This document shows, piece after piece, positions 13,580 to 26,700 of a DNA stretch of 64,000 nucleotides. The DNA lies in contig CM046850.1 of NCBI GenBank assembly GCA_025618425.1, forward strand, positions 3,445,986 to 3,509,985, in the 5' to 3' direction. Source of the stretch: Heliocidaris tuberculata. Taxonomy: Eukaryota; Echinodermata; Echinoidea; Camarodonta; Echinometridae. Under the pieces are notes generated by a model. That model did not search any database and was not told the DNA's origin. It saw nothing but the letters and a program-made list of their open reading frames with translations. The position numbers were made by a program, and so were the translations under genes. How positions within the stretch are numbered: the stretch's first letter is position 1; every line of letters begins with the position of its first letter.

Positions 13580-13805
13580 ATGTGGTTTTCCGAAGGTTCA
13601 TAATTTCGATGGTTCGTTTTTCCGAAGGTTCATATTTCCGAAGGTTCGTTACTCAGATGGTTCGTAATTCCGAAGGTTCATAATTCCGAAAAGTTATGTA
13701 GGACTCTATTGCATTTTCGGAATTACGAACCTTCGGAATTTTGAACCCTTTTTCATTTTCGGAATTATGGACCCTATTTCGTTTTCGGAATTATGAACCC
13801 TTTTT
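13580..13805. mobile_element. CCGAAGGTTC-rich foldback element, copy 1
   Basis: The left half repeats TTCCGAAGGTTCGTAA-like units. The right half repeats the complement (TTTTCGGAATTATGAACC). CATG flanks both sides. The same family is at 52165-52936. Confidence 0.75.
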
Positions 13806-14812
13806 CATGAGCTCAAATTTAACATTCAATCTACTGAAATCTACGCGTTTTATACCATGTGTGTATATCATGTTTTGATAACCTCGGCTTCCCATAGATT
13901 TATAGGCTGGTTTTAATTAGGGGATGTAATTATAAATGGGAGTTGGCAGTCTATACATCCTTGTCATCATTTCACAATGAGCAGATGAAAACATTAAATA
14001 CATACTCTCATAGTCTTGATTTAATACTTTCCACGTTTTTCACTACTACAGGTTATCAAGCATAACATGTGAAACTATAAGCTCAACTTAACAGTCCATC
14101 AATGGAAATAAGAAGAATTTTTTTTATGTTTAGACAACCTCGGCTTCCCATAGGTTTATAGGCAAGTTTTATTTAGGGGATGTAAATATTATTGGGAGTT
14201 GGCAGTTTATATAATGTGTATCCTTGTCGTTATTTCACAGTAAAAAGATTAAAAGCATTGTTTCACAATTTGACATGCATGGTCGTCACATTTTTAAAAA
14301 AGTATTTGGCTTTGTAATCATCCCTGAACATGCTGAAAGGTTTTTGAGAACATATATAAAGTTTAGTCAGGGGAAATGAAGTTCATTCTCAACAAAAAAT
14401 AGATTTCTATTAACACTGCGAAAAGAATAATCCTATAAGTATGGAGGAGTAATTTATTTGGAATTCCATACTATTGTAACTACCCATGGGCTTCTTGTCT
14501 ACCATGACCTTGTAGACTCATTTTCAACATGACTAGTTTCAAAAAGTCCATGTAGTATAAAGTAAATTACACATCTTTTGAGATACTATTCTATCAATAA
14601 TACGACAATGAATTTCTTTAATTTTTGCACTTTCCTTCTACATCTTTAAATCTTTATAACTGTTTTAATGTAATTGGTTTACAAGGCCACATATTATTTA
14701 GTTCTTTTTCAAAGTGTTTACGTTGATGCATCTGGATAGTATAAGACAAACATGATTTGCTGTAATTTGTCTTAAAAGCTATTACACTGCAGAAAACCAA
14801 GGTATTAATATT

Positions 14813-14893
14813 GGGCTACACCAGATAAGTGTTAAAACAACACCAGTTTGATTCGAAACTGGTGTTGTTTTAACGCTTATTCTGGTGTAGCCC
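14813..14893. repeat. Hairpin with 37-base arms
   Basis: GGGCTACACCAGATAAGTG...CACCAGTTT, loop GATTCG, then the near-perfect complement. Further TGGTGTTGAATTAACAC at about 14921 extends the theme. Confidence 0.85.
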
Positions 14894-15383
14894 TAAAGGC
14901 AATATAGATACCGAGATGGTGTTGAATTAACACTCTGGTGTTTGTAGTGTAGAAGGTGCAAGTCAAATTATTTTGAGGATTTTTTTTTTTTTTTCGTTCT
15001 CATGCAAACTGTACCAAGTCATGGCATTTACAACACGCTTCTACATTAAGAATTATAGGGAGCGTTCCTCGTAGGACTGTGCTTGTACCAAGTAACTCCA
15101 TGCTCATACGAAAGGAACTAATTTCATTACCGCGACAAAACTATTGTCTGCTTTTGGGGTCAATGCACTCTCTTTCAACCTTCAGAGTTGGTAAACAGTG
15201 CGCTTGAAATCATTTGAATGGATTCTGAACAAAACATTTCTCTAGGATTTCGGCTCATATTTCTTCTAGTCTCTCAACGGTATCGATTCACAATGCTATA
15301 ACCTTCACAATTCACCGATCTCGATCAAGCTTATCTCTATATAAAAAAAACTTGAGGGTACCTTAGAAGTACTGGTATACCGA

Positions 15384-16720
15384 ATGCACAGGTACATCGA
15401 CTTTATCCTCATATTACGAGTATTTTCCTTCCGATTATTAAACTCCGGCAAAAGACCTGTTCATAAAGTTATTCAAATTTCTGGATGTTTCTTTCCTGGG
15501 GACCTAGTAACGAGGTATTCCATTAACCTGTTATTAATGAATGAACTACAATACTTGGAATCCAGTTTGCATACATTACTTGTTGCTATGTCCGACAAGA
15601 CTTTGACAAGCTTTCAGGTTGTCAAGAACAACCTTTATTTTAAAAGTATGCATTTGAATATAATGCTATCAACCACTTCTCAAAAGGAATAAATTTAGCA
15701 CGAAGGTCTATTCTTGTAAATAAGTTGACATAGCTTGCCCGAGGTATGCAACAACTAATGTATGCCAGCTGTATTTTGAGTATGGAATAGTATTATTCCT
15801 TGAAAAGATTACATGATGTAACCCTGAAAAATTAAAGCTACAATGCAGTTTCACCACCATGAAAAGTTTAGCTGATACGCCAATAAGTAATGATATATAG
15901 TTTAAAATGATGGTTCCGCTGAGAATCGAGAGTCGACGAAAAAATACACATTTCATTGACACATTGTTTCCTATTTCATAATGACCTAATTTAATACATG
16001 AAAAGTGGCCAAACGTACAAATGGATATTGGTATCTCCTCATACATTAATATTTTAGCAGTAATAAGCAGTCATTAAAATACTTATTGCAACTTTAAACA
16101 ATAATAGTTGCTTGACCTCGTATACTAACATGTACTAAAGTAGACGTTTATTAGACCGGGGTAATTGGATTTACATTGACTCATGACAAACAAAACGAAT
16201 GTTAATGACCTGGTTAAGGATGAAATTAGAAGGCCTATTGGGAAAAGAATGGAATTATCATCAAAGATGTTTGATATCTAAAACATGGTTTTTCGTTGTA
16301 ATAATTATTTCTTGATACAAATTTGTTTTTGAATACCCAGTAGGCTATTCTTTCCTTCTGGGTATATAACAAAAAATCAACATTGGTAACGGATACTTTG
16401 ATAGACAAAGACGTTGATGGATAAAATACATGTAGATATATTCAGATCGGCAGAAACTCATACAGACATACACGAGGAAATATTTGCATATAATCATACC
16501 TGCAGTGTGACAGCCTGATTATCCTCCATGTTCATTCCAGCGATTTAATTTAAAATCGGATACTGCGATTGACTCTAATTATTGCACTAGAATCAATTGT
16601 TGTCTAATTGGAATACACCCAGTTTGCTTATAATATTCACCGTCTGGCTATGTGTGTTGAGCAAAAACCTATATTTTAAGGGGGGTTCTTAGAACGAAAT
16701 TGAACTTTGAATCTTATAGT
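15384..16720. other. Unannotated stretch
   Basis: AT-rich, low in simple repeats. Frames at 15384-15692 (+) and 15708-16046 (-) are open for about 100 codons but show no domain, codon or splice signal that would support a gene. Confidence 0.6.
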
Positions 16721-16794
16721 ATAAAGCTAGCTACGTGATGTAATTCGCATTCATTAAACACCCACAACGATAGCGGAAATATGCTAAACATAGA

Positions 16795-16952
16795 GAAATG
16801 GAGAGAGGGGAGAGAGGGGTAGTGAATGAGTAGAAGGACTGAAAGAGAGAGAAACAGACAGACAGACTGACAGACAGACAAAGACAAAAAAAGAGACAGA
16901 AAGAGGAGTATAGAGGGAGAGGTGGTAGAGGTGTATGGAGAGGGGGGTAGAC

Positions 16953-16993
<41 letters not shown>

Positions 16994-16995
16994 GA
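16795..16995 (+). repeat. Purine-rich (GA)/(GACA)n microsatellite
   Basis: GAGAG tracts give way to a pure (GACA)n run at about 16950-16992. Confidence 0.92.
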
Positions 16996-18592
16996 TGCAC
17001 AGGGTATTACATTGTATGCAACATTATGATGGACCGAATGATATAGACCAATAAAAAATTTCTATACTAGATTGACTGGAAAACACAGGACATGACTATA
17101 AGCAGAGACCTGCACTCCCAGTAGCTCAAATTCTCTCACACTACATTCATCGTCAATATTTGTGCATCCCGTTTTATAAATGCTTCCATATCAATGAAAT
17201 CACCATGCATTCATACTCGATTCAAAAACATTGAACATGGTGAAGTAGTACAGTACTTAATGGCCTTGTTCTCGTCCGTGCGTAGATTGTGTATTCCATA
17301 TTTTGATTCACCTGCGGTTACACGCCTGAAATATCGTGACAGGTGGCCTTAATGCACCAATAAACTTGAAATTTGATAGGTTCATGAATCGTGTACACAA
17401 AAATAACGAAATACATGGCGGTATTCTATCACGATGTCAGCTTGAGGTACTGTAGAGCTATATGGTTTTTGAAGAGCTACGTCTACAGCCCATAATCAAA
17501 CCACGTTCTTTCAGTTACATTTTGATAACAAAAAGTTTAAGTTTTACCATAGGCGTATGAGATGGCCACCCTCCCCCCCCCCCCCCCCTTGAGAATCTTG
17601 ACATTAATTATACGCAGGCAACCCCCACCGCATATTCATAAGGCGATGAGATCCATTAATAATTTTTAAATATCTACCAAATTACAGCGTCATTAATGTG
17701 TATTATATTTAGTGCTCCCTGCCTCCGCTCGGTCGCAAAATCTATAAACTGTAAAGTCGATATTGTAGCAAAAGAAGTCCCCCCCCCCCCCCCCCGAGGT
17801 GAAATTTTGCCCTTGCGCCAATGAGTTTTATGATAATTCTTACATTGTAACTTGTAAGGCGCTATACATATAAGAAACAGCTATTACCTATTATCATTAT
17901 GATTATTATCAGACTCAGCACACAGGTATGTCTATATACATTCAAGCCAGTCTTATGTACTAATACTGGAAACACTACAATAACAAAAGAACAAAACAAG
18001 TCTGAGCATAATATATCCAACCCTCAGCGAGGGAAATAATTGACATTTACAAGCGGTTTAGTTATACGATCACAATCGAATGTTCATCTTTATACAATAC
18101 ACATCGGCTACATGCACGAACAGGATAACACATGGCCTAAAATCAGTCTAGCGTGCATGTGCAATGTTCTTTTACCTGCTTACTGTTTATTGTAGTACGG
18201 TATTTGTTGTAGCTAGATCTAGAAGAGCAAACAATGTTAACAATTGGGCAAACAAAATGTTGAACGCACTTTTTGTGCACTTACCCGACTCTCTGAGAGC
18301 AAGCCTGTCGTCAAATTTGTCGGTCTGAGTTCTGAGTAGTCTCCTGGTGATTGTGAAAGAGAGCCAAGACCTTCCTTTCCCGAAAGAGGAGCGGACAGAG
18401 TAATTTGCAGACTTGGCAAGGGGTTTAATCCAGAAGCAGACGAATTGTGGTTTTCGCTCTATTTTTGGTTAAGTTGTGATCCAGACGCAACTTAACTGTA
18501 GTAGAGTACTGATGATGATGGCGCCCCCATCCGTTTGTGCAATGATTTCGTTGAGGGCGATTGAAGTCGGAGACAAAATAATCAAATCCCCC

Positions 18593-18627
<35 letters not shown>

Positions 18628-18981
18628 CCTCTCTCTCTCTCTCACACACACAAACACACACACATCCTACCCCTCCGCTCTCTCTCTCTCTCTCTCTTTC
18701 TCTATATATTTGTCCCAAACTTTCTAAGTAGATTTTATCTATCATCATCTATTTCTCATAGTATCTTCGCCGTCTCTTTATTTCTCTTATCCCTTATCAC
18801 ATGCCCTCATCTTGAGATATCCGTTCTTTTCCTACCATCACTTTTTGAAATACGTGTATATTTAGTAAGTAATTATATTTTATTGTGGCTTTTTTTTTAC
18901 CCCCTGCACTCAATAGTCCATCTTTGAGCTTTTTTTCTCTTTATTTCTCCTTCGCCTCCATCCCCATCTCCTGCCCCCCCC

Positions 18982-19014
<33 letters not shown>

Positions 19015-20660
19015 CCTCTCTATCTATATCTCTCCCTCTGTCTATATCTCTCCTGTCGCTTTTCTCTCTGCTTCTCTTCTCCAGCGATGATCGTATGAAT
19101 CATGATTTTCTAACCATCTCTATTATGCTTTGGAATTGATGACGTTAACTTCAGAACTGATAGACTCTGTGATATTGCCTGTTGGATATGTGCATGCTTC
19201 TTTGCTAAAATTCTTCATCTGTTTCTATTCAACAGAACCCAAATTGAAAAACTCTGGAGAACACTTCCGATTTTATAAATATTTATTAGCTCTATATACA
19301 TACATTTTTAATATCTGGTTCGACATAAATTAGTTTTACATTCAAGAATCAATTTCAAATCTTTTTCATATCCTGTTAGACAGAAAGATCTTCATTGTTC
19401 ATTACAACTCTAGTAGAAATGCTTATGAAAACATAACGAAATCAATAATCGGGAGGAAAATACGTAATTATTAAAAGTTATTTGGCATGGCATAGTTATA
19501 CGTACTGTTCAGGATATGTTTTATTTCATCCACCAATCATTCTAATAACAGTTTTACAATCTAAATTTGATTTATACAACATATCCTCTAACACAACACA
19601 CAATAAACGTAATTGTGATGAAATTCCATATGCACCTGCTTATCAAACATTTATCATAACATACGGTTCGAGATTTTCGTTATATGCCTATCACGATGTA
19701 GTACATGGTACATAAAACAGAAATTGTTATGGTTTCATTGGACCGTTCTAACTTACTTTTTTTTAATTCTAAAACAAAGGAGAATAATAAATTTATGTGA
19801 TAGTATTTTCTTTGTATAACGAATTTAAAAAAAAACGAATGTGAACAAGGGATGAATGAAGAAATAGTGAGCTTGAATGTTACCAGGGTGACTTCCAAGT
19901 ATATTAATAACAAGAAATAACCATATTGTAATGAAATATATGAAAATTATATTATCTAGCATACACATATAGCTATAGGGGAAAGAAGAGCAGTTTCATT
20001 AGTCTAGCAAAGAGATAAGAAAAATCCATTTCATCTGAGTTTGAATAACCACCTACTTAATTATAGATTAGATCCAAGGAGACAGAATAAATCTTCCATT
20101 GATATGAATACAGTGGTGTCGATCCGTGTTCATGATTAGGGGGAGATATGAACGGCGAGGAGCGAAGCGACTGAGCGAGGGAGGGTGTGGGACCCCCGCA
20201 CCAGGGACTTTTTCAAAAATCTGTCTATAAAACTTGCATTTTAGAGCATCCCAAAATGGTTTTTAATGAAAAGAAGGAATGCACGGATCTACGCCAATGG
20301 ATGGAACCCCTTATTTGAGAATAACAATGCGAGCGAAAAAAATTTCTTCGATATTTTCGCATTGAAAATATGGCATTTCTTATTTCCTTACTTCAAGATC
20401 AAACATAATGAGTTCGAATAATTATTAGTTTTAAGTTAATGTATCATAATTCTTATTCATTTTATCAAAAAATATTGGGGGGTGATAATACAGGCCATTC
20501 CCCCCACCTCAAATTTTTGGGGGATATATTCCCCCCATCCCCCGGGATCGACACCCATGTATGAATATCAACAAGAACATTTTCAATAAAAGATCCTTTT
20601 GTGATGCTATCTATTTCCATAATGAAGCATACATCTATTGCCATTTTGGTTAAAAGAGAA
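16996..20660. other. Unannotated stretch with C-runs and CT tracts
   Basis: No supportable gene. C-runs at about 17573-17588 and 17780-17795, CT tracts at 18.6 and 19.0 kb, and a G/C-run element near 20110-20545 with the two halves facing each other (GTGTCGATCC / GGATCGACAC). Confidence 0.6.
18590..18715 (+). repeat. (CT)n-(CA)n-(CT)n microsatellite
   Basis: CT tracts flank a short CACACA segment at about 18640-18663. A second CT block lies at 18975-19080. Confidence 0.95.
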
Positions 20661-21026
20661 GCTTGAGTTCCGGGAAAGGTGAAAAAAAAATTGTGAGCTT
20701 TCTCATTCCTTTTATGCCAGTTTGGGAGAACATCATAGATGTCCCCTGAAAAGGATTGCTCCTCAATTGCCCTCATATTCGAATTATGACGAGAAATAGC
20801 TAAAATGTTCGGGCTGAACATTCATACCACTTCTGTGTGCAGTCCCATATAGCCACATCTGTGTGCGTTGCATATGCCTTTCTGCGAGAATGGGTCAATT
20901 TCTTATCATTTTGATGATTCCAAAACCTCACAATATACACCAATTTTTATGCAGACATGATCAACTGTTCCCAGTTGCTTTGAGACAGTTTCTTTTAGAA
21001 TGTAATCGCATGAGCAGAACTCAACT
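20661..21026 (+). repeat. 0.38-kb dispersed repeat, copy 2
   Basis: Collinear with copy 1 over its whole length, including the terminal CTTGAGTTCCGGG and GAACTCAAC and the interior GTGTGCAGTCCCATAT. Confidence 0.8.
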
Positions 21027-21189
21027 TTATCTTTAAGTCTTCTTCTTCTCCTTAAAATGTTGCTCAATGCATTCTAGCTCTACAGCAAGGCTTTCCTATG
21101 TTCGGTCTTCGAGCTTCTTTCTATTCTTTACTCGAGAAGAAAAAATCCAAGTCGCCAACTTTTGGTAAGAAGAGTCAAGTCAAATAAAA

Positions 21190-21700
21190 CTTGAGATTTT
21201 CATCTCCGTTACTGTTTCCACGCTCCTGGAGTGACTGTTTTGCCTGTAGGCAGCTACATCAGTGCTTACTAATGGCCCACAATGCATCTCTGACTCACTC
21301 CACTCTTCTTTTACTTCCCCCTCTCCCCACCAATCGATCGATTCTCTCCTCGCGCGCTAGCTCCCACCATCACCACTAACGCGAAGAGAAACTATCGAAT
21401 TACTCTTTGTGCGATCGCAATCGCTCGGAGCGAAATTGCATGAATTATCGTCTGCGTTGGGTGTGAAGCGCGCGAAAATGAGCCCAAATTTTGCGTAAGT
21501 CGTAAGTTAATGGTGGATAGAATTGGTTACCGCCCGGAGCGCATGGTGGAGATTCTCTTGCCACTGTTGCAAAATGAAAGAGGATTATTGCTACTGTACG
21601 AGACTTCCTAATTGTGTTGAATTCTGACGTTATTACCTTCGTCACGAGGAGTATTTGGACAGCGTTCGGTTATTGAATGAGAGGTGTCATTATTAAACCC
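21190..21700. other. Repeat-poor unique stretch 3' of NR2E6
   Basis: Mixed-composition sequence with ATCGATCGAT, CGCGCGCTAG and CGATCGCAATCG motifs and no coding signal. Could be regulatory or a distal 3' flank. Confidence 0.3.
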
Positions 21701-22149
21701 TCCGCTCATGCCGAAAATCACTTTGAAGGCTCTAAAGATGAAAGATTATCATGATTATGCTGACATCATATTGATTTAGAGAGTAGCTGTACTGGAAAAC
21801 ACCCCCTAGCCACCCCGTCTAAAAATTCTAAGGAAGAATCATCAATTCATTTTTATTTAGGTTCTACATAGCGACTCACGTTGGGCGTTAGATAATTTTA
21901 AAAATCTCCAAAGTATTGAGTCATTGCAAATGATTCTACATGAATAAATATAGAGAAAGAAAGAGAGCAGTAAAACATAAGAAACTAAAAACCGTCCCAA
22001 AATTGAGTATCGTGAATCGTCATTCAAAAATTCCAGTTGGTTATCTTCATAAGATGTAGAAATAGCTCCAGTTATTGGATGTATTTTCATGCCCTCCGTA
22101 ATTATATGACTTTACTTTCCAAAAGATATCTGTAACAAATATATTTCCT

Positions 22150-22800
22150 AAATAAATCTTGAACTATCAGCATTCAGGGGCAAAAACGACCCGTCTCCTT
22201 TTCGTATAACAATTTTCTATCTTCAGTAGACGAAAAGACTATTGCATAATTATGTTGAACCATTTTCAAAATCATCGTATATATAAATGTAGCAATTAAT
22301 ATGTCAAACACTCTTCGTAGATTTTGTACACACTTCTCACAAAATCTTTAAGAAATTATAGAAAAGTGTTATTTTTTTAAAACAACTTTTTATCTGAAGT
22401 AGACGAAAACGAAATTGCATGAAATCATGAACTCATTACGTATTTCAACTTACATACTAACATAACATCTTTCTCTATAACATAAGGATTTTGTACATTA
22501 TTCAAGGGTTAGAAATTGCCTCGTTTTCATTTAGCAACTTTTAATCTACAGTAGACGAATAAGATTGCATACCTCAACTCAATTCATAACTGTTATATAA
22601 ATGCTGTTTCAGTAGCCAAATGTTAATGTTATATCAATAGGCAATAGATATTTTTAAAACTTCAAATAGTATCCTCATTAAAAGGATTTTTAAAGTCTTC
22701 TTTTTATGTAACAACTTTCTATCTTAAGTAGACGAAAATCAGTATGTATCATCATTACGTGCTTAAATTGAACTATCGCAGGTATACGACACGTATTTTG
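22150..22800 (+). repeat. Diverged tandem repeat, period about 160-170 bp, four units
   Basis: AACAACTTT.TATCT..AGTAGACGAA marks each unit, at about 22209, 22380, 22541 and 22709. Each is followed by an ATTGCAT-like segment and preceded by TTTTCGT- or TTTTTATGT-like pyrimidine stretches. Units are strongly diverged. Confidence 0.75.
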
Positions 22801-23151
22801 CGCCATTATTATTTTGATCAGTTCAAATGTACTTCAAAATTTCAATTATGTGTTGTGGTGCAACGCCCTCTGGTGGTAAAGTCCTCCGTCCATCTTGCTG
22901 GCAAATATTTCATCTCTTCATAATCATGGCGGTGTTCTATCCTCTAGATAATGTTGTACACAATTCTTCTTTGTCCTCTGAGCCCTTTTTTCAGGCAGCG
23001 GTATAGGCTTACATCATCTTGCGAAGTTCTCTGTCTTAAGTTTCATATATTCTTCTTGCACATTGTCTAGGTGTTACACGTTTGGCAACCCTCTACCATT
23101 TGAATTTCATAAAATAGTCACATTGAATATTTCATGTCATTCTGTGGTTTC

Positions 23152-23157
23152 TTTATT
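23152..23157 (-). terminator. Candidate polyadenylation signal for NR2E6
   Basis: The plus-strand TTTATT reads AATAAA on the gene strand, about 70 bases past the stop codon. It is the first canonical hexamer downstream. A longer 3' UTR using later signals is possible. Confidence 0.45.
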
Positions 23158-23227
23158 TCACATTCTCACTGTACGATTGTCTTCATCATCATTTCTCGTT
23201 GCTTTTCATGTCTTTGTCCAATTTGTT

Positions 23228-23460
23228 TCACATCCTTTCCAGAATTTTCTCGATTTGCACTTTCCCCAAAGTCCTTCTGAAGAAGAGTTCTTCCAAATTC
23301 TCCGTACCGACCCGCTTCAGTGCGGGCATTGTGAGCAGGAGTTTGCCGAATCTCGCGGGACTCTCCGGATGTACAATATTCTCGTACTGCGCGAGAACCA
23401 CCTGTGCCTGGTCCCGAAAGAATTCCACCTTGCTTTTCTCCCGAAGCGTTCCTTTGGTAT
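23228..23460 (-). CDS. NR2E6: NR2E6 exon 7: helices 9-12 and stop codon
   Basis: The exon completes D405 and carries residues 406-481, then TGA at 23230-23228. It includes the dimerisation helix 10/11 block around [17 protein letters not shown] (438-454) and the family-typical [14 protein letters not shown] (461-474). The C-terminus I-E-K-I-L-E-R-M occupies the AF-2/helix 12 position and resembles the TLX-type I-x-x-L-L-x-D-M. The acceptor is CATCCAACAG. Confidence 0.96.
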
Positions 23461-23741
23461 CTGTTGGATGAAGGTCATAAACAAAAATAAGCAATTTATT
23501 AACAACTTATTATTTCCACTCATCAGTAGTTGATCGATGAAAAACCAAGAATCAGTCGCTTCAATAACCATAATCAGAGGATGAAGAACCAAGAAGGGAT
23601 GAAATTTGTGATTTCATTTATAATAGTATCGAAAGGTCCTTAAAAGGAACTATAAAACTTTAAAAATTAAAGTCTCTGTGGATATTGAAATAAGCCCCCC
23701 CCCCACCCCCTTCAAATGGAATGGTAAAAACAAAAAAGGGG

Positions 23742-23785
<44 letters not shown>

Positions 23786-26700
23786 GAGGAGGAGGGATGC
23801 AGGGAAAAAAGAACACAAGAAAAGGGGATGTTTTCCTCAAACGATAGATCCAAATGCACTCCAACGCTACGCCCACTCACATTTCGTTCATATATTAAGA
23901 ACAATTTACCCCCCCCCCCCCCGACCATCCATACCTGGACTCACGCTGCGCCGCTGCGCCTCTGCCCCATTTGCCCATTATTTGCGCTCATAACACATTA
24001 GATTTTCTGCGGACTGACTACTATTTTCTCTCACTCCTTGGCTTAATAATCTAACTGTTTACACTCCTCTTTGATTTCCTTTGATTCATTTAATTACATT
24101 CATATTGTAGAAATCCTTACGGACTAAAGATCATTAACAAGGCTATTGTATAATTTCAAGTACGCCGCGCCTTCACTGCATTAACAAGACAGTCAGCTCA
24201 GCGAACCACCGGTGTCTACCTCCTCCTTCCCCGAAACCCTCCGGGAAAAAGCATGCACGGTCCCGCCGCCGCGGTCGCCGCTCTCTCAGTCGCGCGCGTT
24301 CGGATTCTAAATGCAGCAGGCGATAAAATGCGGCGGGACTTCAACTTGGCTGAATCAATATCGGCGGCAGGTCGCTTGCTTGTCTTGCTAAAGAACTTGT
24401 CTGTGCTGGCGATGGTGGTTTGCACAATCATTGAGAAATGTTTGAATTTATTAAAAAATGCATGAAGGAATCGGTTTTGAGGAAATGATTTTTTGGTTTC
24501 GACCCCGTATCGAAACTACGGTCAGTTAACCACCCGTAATGCATGTTAACAAGGCATAAACTAGTTTTGTCAATTTGATGCCCCAGCATGTACCCCCCCC
24601 CCCTTTTTTCTCTCTCTCCCTTTCTCTTTGTTGTCTTTATCATAAGATTTATTTGGAATTTTTTCCTTTTCTAACATTTGCATAGGCCTATACGATGAAC
24701 TATAGGGGCGGGGAAAAGGGGACAACTTAAAGGAAAAAAGACAGAAAAAGACAGAAAAAACTGGAAGATGTTTATTATACTGAGCTGTTATTATGTATTA
24801 TCCTTTGTATTATGCCATTTGATTTATATACTTATATTTTGCTTCCTCATGTACAAATGTAAACCGATCGTGGAAACAAATCAAATCAAATCAAATCAAA
24901 AGAGAGGGTTTAAAATAATGAGATGAGCGACCCTCTCCCAAACTACCATACACCCAACTCTATGTGCCCCCCCCCCCTCCTTCCTTGAAATGTGGACCCA
25001 CTCTGTACTCCACTAACTGCAAATGATGTAGTGAATGGCTATTCGGAAGTAAACTAAATATTGATTGTCTTACCTGGTTTAAAGAGTACGATAGCCTCAA
25101 GGAAAGCGAACTCGTGAGTGCTGAGGTTAAGGGTCCGCAGTCGTACCGTGATCTCTTGGATGTCATCTACCACTTCGCTCTTCCGCCGAGTGGCACCCTG
25201 AATTAAAAGTCGGAGAAATCAGAGCGAATATGAATAAAAACCAGTTTAAACCTTTCAAGACAAGTGACCACATTTTGTGGTTTGACTCAAAAACTTTTGA
25301 TTCAGAGCTCTAAAAAATATACCAGATGCATGAGGAGAAAGAGCAAAATTTTCTACACACACTATGTCCATTATTATTGCATGAACATATTGCGTTTGAT
25401 GCCAGGAATTTTAAAAACGAGAATGAACTTTGAGATCCTTAAATTGGCAACACATTGAGAGGTTCAAAATCATTGTTTTTTCATCAAAATTGGCAATTTT
25501 TAAAACTTTTCGACAAATTCCTTACCATGTATATTGTTTTCAAAGACATTTCACCTTATTTGAACCATGAAGCACTAAAAGAAAAATATTATTGTTGCCA
25601 ATTTGAAGAACAGAATGTGATCAATTTAGCCCTTAAATAATTCATGTCCTGAAAGGGTTAAATATAGAATAAGCTAAATCAATGAAATAAGAAATGAAAC
25701 CAACAACCAACCAATATTATGATGCATGTACATTCATTAATCATTGTCTCAATCAATGTTTGTATCATGAACTTGTTATTTTGTGTAAATTTGTATAGGC
25801 TTTCCATTGTAAATATTAAGCAAAAGTATTCACGTAAAATGAAATGAAATGAAAATTACATCAACCGGTTTACGCCTTACACTCGGCATGTTATGGGCAT
25901 ATCTGAAGCACAAAACTAGTATACATATCAATGATGATATTTTGAATGGGATTGTCAGAAAAAGGAACTGGCAACCTACAAATTAGGTGAAAATGTGCTC
26001 CCCCCCCCCCCCCCACCAGAAAAGAACACCATCAAATATTTAGTTTGACGACAAAAGCAAAATATGCAAATTGCTCAAAATACTGTCAACGCCATCATGA
26101 TAAAAAAAACCTAATAATGCTTAATTTTGTTCTTCTTCAGAATTTTTTATCCATGCACGAATTAAGATTTCTGCATTATTACATTTCCTGGTTTGAAGGA
26201 TAATACTTTTTTTTTTCTTTTAAATCAAATCAAACTGAGACAAAGAGAGTTGTACACTCACTTTAGAGTCTGTTTCTGTTTTGGCATCGTCCATTCGCAG
26301 ATGGGAGTGGCTTAGCAGAGCACAGAAGTCTGCGGGGGGCCAGTAGGCGGCGTGTAGGAGGAAAAGCTCCGCCCAACATTCTTGTAATAGGCTGCTTTGA
26401 TCCCACGGGTCTAACGCCCTGTTGAAAGAAAATAAACATAAATATTGTCATCAACATTTTGTAAGGTATACATCTTTTATGAATATCCAATAAATAAAAA
26501 AATTCAACTAAATCTAATTACGTAATCACAACAATGCATATTCATGTTATTTATCTTGAAAATTGTACGTGCAAATTATTTACCGAAGGAATGATAAAGA
26601 ACAAACCATAAATTCTGTTTTTTTATGATTTGAATATTGTTTTTGTAAGGAATATTATACGTTTTCATTTTGGACTCTTTGCAACTTCGCATGCACGTCC

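Larger units (their letters stand above)
12572..14260 (+). repeat. Diverged tandem array interrupted by two foldback elements
   Basis: Units share TTAATTACTTTCTA, GGTTATCAAGC.TAACAT and ACCTCGGCTTCCCATAG ... GGGAGTTGGCAGT blocks; the last block occurs at about 13882 and 14131. The middle unit is split by the TTAA element at 12958-13556 and by the CCGAAGG element at about 13580-13805. Confidence 0.7.

Noticed and set aside
22150..22800. Regularly spaced AGTAGACGAA cores considered as a CRISPR-like array
   Set aside because: Period of about 165 bp with diverged repeats and eukaryotic context; it is a tandem satellite-like repeat.
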